Shown here one piece after another: positions 58,577 through 64,000 of a DNA stretch of 64,000 bases. Below the pieces are notes generated by a model that did no database searches, was not told where the DNA came from, and saw only the letters and a program-made list of their open reading frames with translations. Each line of letters opens with the position of its first letter. Position 1 is the stretch's first letter. Origin of the DNA: Halococcoides cellulosivorans (lineage in GTDB: Archaea > Halobacteriota > Halobacteria > Halobacteriales > Haloarculaceae); NCBI RefSeq assembly GCF_003058365.1, contig NZ_CP028858.1, positions 992,001 through 1,056,000 on the forward strand, read 5' to 3'. Both the position numbers and the translations under genes were made by a program.

Positions 58577-60271
58577 ATGGTCGACGCTCGGACTCTCCGG
58601 TCCTGGCGAGCGGTCGGCGTCCTCGCGTTCGCAATCGCTCTCGTCGTCGCGAGCGGGCCGGCCCCGGCGATGGGTCGAACTGCGAACACCACCGGGCCGC
58701 CAGCGATCGCGGACGCTCCACCGACCGATCCCGACGGAGACGGCCTGTACGAGGATCTGAACGGCAACGGCCACTGGGGATTTCCGGACGTCAACCTCCT
58801 CTTCCAGCACACCGACGATCCACGCGTCGTCGATCACACCGCGGCGTACGACTTCGACGGCGACGGACAGGTCGATATGCAGGACGTCCTCGCGCTGTTC
58901 GAACACGACCGTCTCGTCGCACGGGCCACACTCGATCCCGCGGGGTCGGTCACTCCGGGCACGACGGTCACGCTCGACGGCAGGAACTCGACTGCCTCGA
59001 CCAGTATCGACGCCTACACCTGGCGGGTGAACGGGTCCCGCGTGGGAGCGGGCGAGACCGCGACGATCGAGGTCACCGATCCCGGTCCGAAGCGGGTGAC
59101 GCTTACGGTCCGTGATGCCGACGGGCGGACGGCAACGACCACCGAGACCATCACGGTGCGATCGGCCGACCAGCGCGTGATCGGCTACTATCGATCGTGG
59201 TCGCGATACCAGCGCGACTACCGGCCCGCGGACGTGCCGCTCGATCGGGTGACCCACCTGAACTACGCCTTTCTCGACGTCCGATCGAACGGGACGGTCG
59301 TGCTGGGCGATTCCTGGGGCGACCGGCAGAACCTCAGGGCGTTCCGCAATCGGAGTCGTGCCCACCCCGAGACGACGATGCTGCTCTCGATCGGCGGGTG
59401 GAGCTATTCCGAGGCGTTCTCCGATGCGGCGATGACGCCCGAACGCCGCGAGCGGTTCGCTGAGTCTGCGGTCCGCATCATGCGCACCTACGAGTTCGAC
59501 GGCATCGACGTCGACTGGGAGTACCCCGGCGGCGGTGGCGCGCCAGGTAACACCGTCCGCCCCGACGACGCCCACAACTTCACGCTGTTGATGGAAACGC
59601 TCGACGAGCACCTCGAACGCGCGGGCGAGGCCGACGGGCGTGAGTACACCACGTCGATCGCCGTCTCGGCCGATCCCGAGAAAGTCGACCGACTCGAATG
59701 GGATCGCCTCGAAGCTCACGTCGATCTGGTGAATCTGATGACCTACGACTACGGCGGACCTTGGAGTGAGACCACCGGGCATAACGCCCCGCTCGACCGA
59801 CCGGAGACCGCGGCGGTCGACAGCGTGAGCGAGGCGACGCGCTCGTTCGCAGACACCGGGTACCCCATGGAGCGCGTTCAGGTGGGCGTCCCGTTCTACG
59901 GGCGTGGGTTCGCGGGCGTCGAGAACGGTACGGCCCACGTCGGCCAGGCGTTTTCGGGAACGCCCGACGGCACCTACGGGACGAGCGGGGTCTACACCGC
60001 ACGCGATATCGAACAGCGACTCAACGACTCTGCGGCCGGGTACCGATTTCACGAGGCGGCCGCCGCGCCGACGCTCTATCTTCCCGACCGGGAGATACTG
60101 ATCAGCTACGAGAACGAGCGCTCGATTCGTGCGAAAGCTCGCTTCGCCCGCCGGTCGGGAACGGGCGGGGTGATGGTCTGGGCGCTCGGACAGGATCCGC
60201 GGGCGCGACTGCTCGCGGCGATCCGGGCGGCGCTCACCACGTCAGATCGTCCTTCCACAGCATACAAATAA
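58577..60271 (+). CDS. secreted GH18 chitinase with N-terminal dockerin-like module and PKD domain
   Basis: A 564-residue exported enzyme. A Sec-type signal (about 1-32, WRAVGVLAFAIALVVASGPA) is followed by a dockerin-like module (about 49-112) with DPDGDGLYEDL, loop DLNGNGHWGFPD and loop DFDGDGQVDMQD, then a PKD-type Ig domain (about 115-195) and GH18 (about 200-555) with SIGGWSYSE and the catalytic DGIDVDWE (308-315). It would hydrolyse chitin or chitooligosaccharides. The dockerin sequence is very close to those at the C-terminus of the GH12 enzymes but sits at the N-terminus. The gene separates ftsZ1 from secE, an insertion into a conserved string. Confidence 0.92.
   Translation: MVDARTLRSWRAVGVLAFAIALVVASGPAPAMGRTANTTGPPAIADAPPTDPDGDGLYEDLNGNGHWGFPDVNLLFQHTDDPRVVDHTAAYDFDGDGQVDMQDVLALFEHDRLVARATLDPAGSVTPGTTVTLDGRNSTASTSIDAYTWRVNGSRVGAGETATIEVTDPGPKRVTLTVRDADGRTATTTETITVRSADQRVIGYYRSWSRYQRDYRPADVPLDRVTHLNYAFLDVRSNGTVVLGDSWGDRQNLRAFRNRSRAHPETTMLLSIGGWSYSEAFSDAAMTPERRERFAESAVRIMRTYEFDGIDVDWEYPGGGGAPGNTVRPDDAHNFTLLMETLDEHLERAGEADGREYTTSIAVSADPEKVDRLEWDRLEAHVDLVNLMTYDYGGPWSETTGHNAPLDRPETAAVDSVSEATRSFADTGYPMERVQVGVPFYGRGFAGVENGTAHVGQAFSGTPDGTYGTSGVYTARDIEQRLNDSAAGYRFHEAAAAPTLYLPDREILISYENERSIRAKARFARRSGTGGVMVWALGQDPRARLLAAIRAALTTSDRPSTAYK
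60261..60270 (+). promoter_or_regulatory. TATA-like element for secE inside the chitinase 3' end
   Basis: The element catacaaata is centred about 26 bp before the secE ATG at 60292 and overlaps the chitinase stop codon. It would let secE-spt5 be transcribed independently of the inserted gene. Confidence 0.4.
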
Positions 60272-60291
60272 GCGCGCGGTGTGGACATGGT

Positions 60292-60462
60292 ATGGAGATT
60301 CCGACAGAGCTCAGTTCGTACATTCGGGTGCTCAAGCTGGCGAGCACACCGTCCTGGGAGGAGTTCTCACAGGTCGCGAAGATCGCCGGCGCGGGCATCC
60401 TCCTGGTCGGGATGATCGGATTCCTGATCTTCGCGATCATGTCGTTTATCCCCGGGGCCTAA
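60292..60462 (+). CDS. secE: preprotein translocase subunit SecE
   Basis: A 56-residue SecE (Sec61-gamma homologue): [20 protein letters not shown], then [20 protein letters not shown] and a single membrane helix ([14 protein letters not shown]). It is the small essential clamp of the SecY channel. Length, the amphipathic cytoplasmic helix and the position directly before spt5 make the call firm. The stop lies 1 nt before the spt5 ATG. Confidence 0.93.
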   Translation: MEIPTELSSYIRVLKLASTPSWEEFSQVAKIAGAGILLVGMIGFLIFAIMSFIPGA

Positions 60463-60463
60463 G

Positions 60464-60901
60464 ATGTCGATCTACGCAGTCAAGACCACGGCCAGTCAGG
60501 AACAGACCGTCGCGGACATGATCATGAACCGCGAGGAAGAAACCATCCACGCCGCGCTCGCACCGGACTCGCTGACCTCCTACGTCATGGTCGAGGCCGA
60601 CGAGTCGGCGGTCTTCGAGCGCATCAGCGACGAGATCCCCCACATGCGCGGGGTCGTCCCCGGCGAGTCCGGACTCGGTGAGGTCGAACACTTCCTCTCA
60701 CCGAAACCCGACGTCGAGGGCATTGCCGAAGGCGACATCGTCGAGTTGATCGCCGGGCCGTTCAAAGGCGAGAAAGCACAGGTCCAGCGCATCGACGAGA
60801 GCAAAGACCAGGTGACCGTCGAACTCTACGAGGCGACGGTCCCGATTCCGGTGACGGTGCGTGGCGATCAGATTCGCGTGCTCGACTCGGACGAACGCTG
60901 A
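60464..60901 (+). CDS. spt5: transcription elongation factor Spt5 (NusG homologue)
   Basis: A 145-residue Spt5: an NGN domain ([48 protein letters not shown]) and a C-terminal KOW domain ([27 protein letters not shown]). It binds the RNA polymerase clamp with Spt4 and keeps elongation processive. It is coupled to secE, an arrangement conserved in archaea. Confidence 0.95.
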   Translation: MSIYAVKTTASQEQTVADMIMNREEETIHAALAPDSLTSYVMVEADESAVFERISDEIPHMRGVVPGESGLGEVEHFLSPKPDVEGIAEGDIVELIAGPFKGEKAQVQRIDESKDQVTVELYEATVPIPVTVRGDQIRVLDSDER

Positions 60902-60910
60902 AGCAGTCTG

Positions 60911-61585
60911 TTATTCGTCGGTCGTTTCGGCATCCTCGTCAGCTTCGGTGTCCTCGCTGACGGCGACCTGGGCCGGTCGGAGGACGGTCCCGGCCATGAC
61001 ATAGCCCGCCCGATGGACTTCTGCGACCGTTCCGCCGGGCTGATCGGCGTCGATCGTCGCGAGCACTTCGTGGCGCTCGGGGTCGACCGCGTCGCCGGGT
61101 ACGGGATCGACGCGCTCGACGCCTTCCGACTCGAAGACCTGATCGAACTGCCGGAGGGTGGATTCGAGCCCGGATTCGAGGTCGTCGCCGTGATCGAGCG
61201 CGCGCTGGAGGTTGTCGCGGACGTCGAGCAAACGCTCCACCAGGTCGCGGGTCGCGCGCTCACGATACTGCTCTTTGTCGCGTTTGGCGCGCTTTTTGTA
61301 GTTCTGGAAGTCGGCTTTCGTGTGTTTCAGTGCGGACTCCAGGTCGTCGATGCGCTCCTCGCGGTCCGCGAGTTCGGCGTCACGATCCGCGACGGTCTCG
61401 CGGAGGTCGACGATCTCTGCGGCGACGTCCGTGGGGTCGCGCTCGTCGAGGTCGGCGGCGAGTTCCTCGATCTGATCGTCGCGCTCCTGGCTGTCGTCTG
61501 GCTCGGTCGCCTCGTCGGCGTCTGCCGGCTCACTGTCGTCGTCCGCTGGCTGGTCCTCGGGCGTTACTGACTCCTGATCGGTCAT
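60911..61585 (-). CDS. grpE: nucleotide exchange factor GrpE
   Basis: A 224-residue GrpE that releases ADP from DnaK. A long acidic N-terminus (TPEDQPADDDSEPAD...) leads into the coiled coil (about 75-120), then the family core NYKKRAKRDKEQYRERATRDLVERLLDVRDNLQRALDHGDD and the beta domain ending EVHRAGYVMAGTVLRPAQVAVS. The ATG at 61585 (MTDQESVTP) is preferred over an in-frame start nine codons earlier. It is convergent with spt5 (9 bp apart); dnaK is not in the window. Confidence 0.93.
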   Translation of the reverse strand: MTDQESVTPEDQPADDDSEPADADEATEPDDSQERDDQIEELAADLDERDPTDVAAEIVDLRETVADRDAELADREERIDDLESALKHTKADFQNYKKRAKRDKEQYRERATRDLVERLLDVRDNLQRALDHGDDLESGLESTLRQFDQVFESEGVERVDPVPGDAVDPERHEVLATIDADQPGGTVAEVHRAGYVMAGTVLRPAQVAVSEDTEADEDAETTDE

Positions 61586-61656
61586 ACACGAAGTGAGCCG
61601 CTTTGGGCTCAAAAGGGTTGAGAAAGCGCGCGGTGTCGGCCCTGCCGGCCTGTCGT

Positions 61657-63102
61657 TCAGTACGTCCGCGCGAAGTACGCCGTCCGTGCGGCCGGCTCAC
61701 CACAGATCGCACACTCCTCGTGAATCGGGTCGTCCTCGAAGGGCACCATCACGATCTCGGCGGCGACGGCGTCTTTGATCGGCGCCTCACAGGCCTCGTC
61801 ACCACACCAGCCCGCCTCGACGTAGCCGCCGTGCTGGCCGATCGTGCCCAGGATCTCTTCGCGGGAGTCGGCCTCGCGGATCGCGCCGTCCAGGGTCTGT
61901 TCGGCGGCGGCGTACAGTTTGGCGTACACCTCGTCGAGGTGGTCGTCGACGGTGTCGCTGATTCCTGCGCGCTCGACACTGATTTGTTCGCCGTCGGGCC
62001 GGTGGACGAGTGTCGCGCTTTCCTCCTCGACCTCGTTCGGTCCGACCTCGATACGTAGCGGGACGCCCTTGAGCTCCCACTCGTTGTACTTGAATCCCGG
62101 ATTGCGGTTGTCGCGGTCGTCCAGTCCGACCCGGAGGCCTGCGCTATCGAGGTCTGCAGCGATCTCATCGGCGTATTCGAGGACGTGCTCTTTCGAGTCG
62201 GCGTCCCAGATCGGAACGATCACGACCTGTTCGGGCGCGAGCGTCGGCGGGAGGACGAGCCCCTGCTCGTCGCTGTGGAGCATGACGAGCGCGCCGATCG
62301 CTCGCCACGAGAGTCCCCACGAGGTGGTGTGGGCGACACAGTCGTCCTCGTCTTCGTCGGCGTAGGTGATGTCGAACGCCTCCGCGAAGGAGGTTCCGAG
62401 ATAGTGCGAGGTCGCGGCCTGGACCGACTTACCGTCGGGCATCAGCGTCTCGACGGTCGTCGTCATCTCCGCGCCGGGGAATTTGTCGTGGTCGGGCTTG
62501 CGCCCCGTCAGCGCGGGCATCGCGAGGACGTCCTCGTACAGCCGTTCGTACTGATCCAGCCGTGTCATCGTCTCCTCGCGGGCCGACTGCTCGTCGCGGT
62601 GGGCGGTGTGGCCTTCCTGCCAGAGGAACTCCTTGGTCCGGAAAAACGGCTTCGTCTCGGTGGCTTCCCACCGGACGACCGAACACCACTGGTTGAGCCG
62701 CATCGGCAGGTCCCGATGCGAGCGGATCCAGTCGGCCATGAAGGGGGCGATGATCGACTCGCTGGTCGGGCGGACCGCCAGTCGCTCGTCGAGTTCCTCG
62801 TGGCCGCCGTGGGTGGTCCAGGCCACCTCGGGGTCGAACCCCTCGACGATGTCCTTTTCGCGTTCGAGAAAGCTCTCGGGGATGAACATCGGGAAGTAGG
62901 TGTTCTGGACGCCCGTCGCCTTGAACTCGGCGTCGAGGTGGTCCTGAATGCCCTCCCAGATGGCGTAGCCACGCGGGCGTGTGACGATGAACCCACCCAT
63001 CGGCGCGTAGTCAGCGAGTTCGGCTTTCTGGACGACTTCGGCGTACCAGTCGCCCGTCGCGTGGGACTTCGATTCGGTGATCCCCAGGTCCTGTTCGCTC
63101 AT
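61657..63102 (-). CDS. proS: prolyl-tRNA synthetase (archaeal/eukaryal type)
   Basis: A 481-residue class II synthetase that charges tRNA-Pro. Motif 1 region is PRGYAIWEGIQDHLDAEF; motif 2 is FFRTKEFLWQEGHTAH; the TSE loop is VRPTSESIIAPFMADWIRSHRDLP. The C-terminal domain carries a four-Cys zinc site (CGDEACEAP and CAICGEPA) and ends with Tyr, as in archaeal ProRS. The ATG at 63102 (MSEQDLGITESKSHATGDWY) is the conserved start. It is followed by grpE in the same direction after 71 bp. Confidence 0.95.
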   Translation of the reverse strand: MSEQDLGITESKSHATGDWYAEVVQKAELADYAPMGGFIVTRPRGYAIWEGIQDHLDAEFKATGVQNTYFPMFIPESFLEREKDIVEGFDPEVAWTTHGGHEELDERLAVRPTSESIIAPFMADWIRSHRDLPMRLNQWCSVVRWEATETKPFFRTKEFLWQEGHTAHRDEQSAREETMTRLDQYERLYEDVLAMPALTGRKPDHDKFPGAEMTTTVETLMPDGKSVQAATSHYLGTSFAEAFDITYADEDEDDCVAHTTSWGLSWRAIGALVMLHSDEQGLVLPPTLAPEQVVIVPIWDADSKEHVLEYADEIAADLDSAGLRVGLDDRDNRNPGFKYNEWELKGVPLRIEVGPNEVEEESATLVHRPDGEQISVERAGISDTVDDHLDEVYAKLYAAAEQTLDGAIREADSREEILGTIGQHGGYVEAGWCGDEACEAPIKDAVAAEIVMVPFEDDPIHEECAICGEPAARTAYFARTY

Positions 63103-63204
63103 ACGGGCACCAGCCAGGCGGCGTTGAAACCGTCTCCGATTTCGACGGGGGAGTCGTTTCAAAACCAGAAGTCGATCGCCCTGCTTTTACATACGGGGGC
63201 CCCT

Positions 63205-63627
63205 ATGTCACGAAGTACCATGCACGTGTCGGGGGACGATCGATCGGCGACCGAGGTGACACAGACCCGAGTGCTGGTCGTCGACGACGATCCGACGGTC
63301 GTGGATCTGGCGAGTCAGTACCTCGAACACGACCTCGTGGACGTCTCGATCACGGTCGAGACCGACCCCCAGGCGGCGATCGAGCGGATCCGGACCGGCG
63401 CGATCGACTGTGTGATCTGTGATTACAGCATGCCGACCGTCGACGGACTGGACGTTCTCGACGTCGTCGAGCGCGAGGCTCCGGGGACGGCGTTCGTGTT
63501 GTTCACCGGCTCGCCCGACGAGGCCGTCTACGACCGCATCGACGACGAGAGCGTCGATCGGTTCATCCGCAAGGGTGAGGCGGACGCGTTCGGTCGCCTC
63601 GCTACGGCGGTCGAGGAGTTGCGGTAA
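63205..63627 (+). CDS. stand-alone response regulator receiver protein
   Basis: A 140-residue single receiver domain: RVLVVDDDPTVVDLA with the acidic pocket, phosphoacceptor Asp in DCVICDYSMP, Thr in VLFTGSP, and Lys in FIRKGEAD. No output domain follows. The start may be ATG 63205 or ATG 63220 (MHVSG); a TTTTACAT element near 63184-63191 favours the second. It is divergent from proS. A histidine kinase is not in view. A second receiver gene converges on it. Confidence 0.88.
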   Translation: MSRSTMHVSGDDRSATEVTQTRVLVVDDDPTVVDLASQYLEHDLVDVSITVETDPQAAIERIRTGAIDCVICDYSMPTVDGLDVLDVVEREAPGTAFVLFTGSPDEAVYDRIDDESVDRFIRKGEADAFGRLATAVEELR

Positions 63628-63676
63628 GTGGGCGCGGTCCAACAGGTAGTCGGAGGTCGGGGTTCTGGGCGGCCGC

Positions 63677-64000
63677 TCAGTTCGTGACGGCGTCGCGGAT
63701 GTCGTCGGCCAGTTGGGTGTACTGGTCTGGTCCCTCACCCTTCCGGACGTAGCCCGTCGGAGATTCGTCGTCGAGTTCCTGGCGAATATCGCGGGCGTCG
63801 CGGCCCGTAAACAGGAAAAACGGCATCGACGCGTCGCGATCGCGGATCGCTTCGAGGAGGTCGGTCCCCGTCATCTCGGGCATCGTGTAGTCGCTGACGA
63901 CACAGTCGACTGGTTCGGTCTCGAAGTGATCGAGCGCCGCGCTGGTGGAGGTGACGGCCGTCACCGAGAGGTCGTCAGACTGTTCGAGAAACGTCTCCGC
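63677..64000 (-). CDS. response regulator receiver domain, 5' end cut by window edge
   Basis: An open frame from the right edge to a stop at 63677 (107 residues seen). It contains the phosphoacceptor in DCVVSDYTMPEMTGTDLLEAI, Thr in FLFTGRDAR and Lys in YVRKGEGPDQY, and ends after one receiver domain (LADDIRDAVTN). Upstream residues AETFLEQSDDLSVTAVTS continue the receiver, so the start and acidic pocket lie beyond the window. It resembles the neighbouring receiver and is convergent with it. Confidence 0.88.
   Translation of the reverse strand, partial: AETFLEQSDDLSVTAVTSTSAALDHFETEPVDCVVSDYTMPEMTGTDLLEAIRDRDASMPFFLFTGRDARDIRQELDDESPTGYVRKGEGPDQYTQLADDIRDAVTN

Noticed and set aside
62185-63627. 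480-residue plus-strand frame ending in the receiver domain
   Set aside because: Only the last 140 residues are coding; the rest is antisense to proS.
1-64000. CRISPR array, insertion sequence, integrase or rRNA
   Set aside because: No regularly spaced direct repeats with unique spacers, no transposase or integrase motif and no rRNA sequence were seen.

Overview
The window is a GC-rich haloarchaeal chromosome segment. The proteins are strongly acidic. Typical haloarchaeal neighbours are present: RPA with its RPA-associated protein, ftsZ1-secE-spt5, a nuo complex with NuoCD fused and NuoJ split, archaeal DtdA, and digeranylgeranyl-lipid reductase. Secreted proteins carry Tat leaders, and many promoters look leaderless with a TATA box about 25-30 bp before the ATG. 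The unusual load of glycoside hydrolases (GH3, two GH12, GH18, GH13, GH77, a double GH15), several with dockerin-like calcium modules, and a four-subunit pyruvate:ferredoxin oxidoreductase suggest a saccharolytic, partly fermentative genus such as Halorhabdus. The genus is an inference. No IS element, CRISPR array or rRNA was seen.

Layout. 1-3.3 kb: RPA-associated protein (cut by the edge), RPA, HflX. 3.3-12.3 kb: GT87-like membrane protein, TrmB-family regulator, folD, geranylgeranyl reductase, a secreted/membrane unknown, aroC, two small DNA-binding proteins. 12.3-14.5 kb: stomatin/NfeD/amphi-Trp group. 14.7-17.3 kb: Tat-exported GH3. 17.5 kb: tRNA-Glu with a partial downstream copy. 17.7-19.1 kb: membrane-anchored winged-helix protein with a small partner. 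19.2-22.5 kb: MacB-type ABC exporter. 22.6-28.5 kb: nuoJ1-J2-K-L-M-N. 28.7-31.7 kb: two secreted GH12 enzymes with dockerin modules, one also carrying a cohesin-like domain. 31.8-34.5 kb: flavin reductase, glycosyltransferase, small unknowns. 34.6-37.6 kb: porGDAB, divergent from 38.1-42.4 kb nuoA-B-CD-H-I. 42.5-43.3 kb: a small membrane protein and a decayed MOSC gene. 43.3-54.1 kb: intracellular alpha-glucan cluster (nucleotidyltransferase, MalQ, GT4, repeat protein, GH13, tandem GH15). 54.1-57.1 kb: DUF3054-type protein, tRNA-Ile with partial copies, FxsA, dtdA. 57.3-60.9 kb: ftsZ1, a dockerin-bearing chitinase, secE, spt5. 60.9-64 kb: grpE, proS, two receiver-only response regulators.

How it works together. 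Exported GH12, GH3 and GH18 enzymes would attack beta-glucans and chitin outside the cell, and the shared dockerin modules (plus one cohesin-like domain) hint at assembly or surface attachment. The cytoplasmic GH13/GH15/GH77/GT4 set would make and recycle storage or imported alpha-glucan. Pyruvate from sugars would feed PorGDAB, whose reduced ferredoxin could feed the complex I encoded next door, which lacks NuoEFG.

Most noteworthy: the cohesin/dockerin GH12 pair, the complex I operon split into two co-directional blocks 9.6 kb apart, a possible shared operator between por and nuo, the double GH15 polypeptide, and the chitinase inserted into the ftsZ1-secE-spt5 string.
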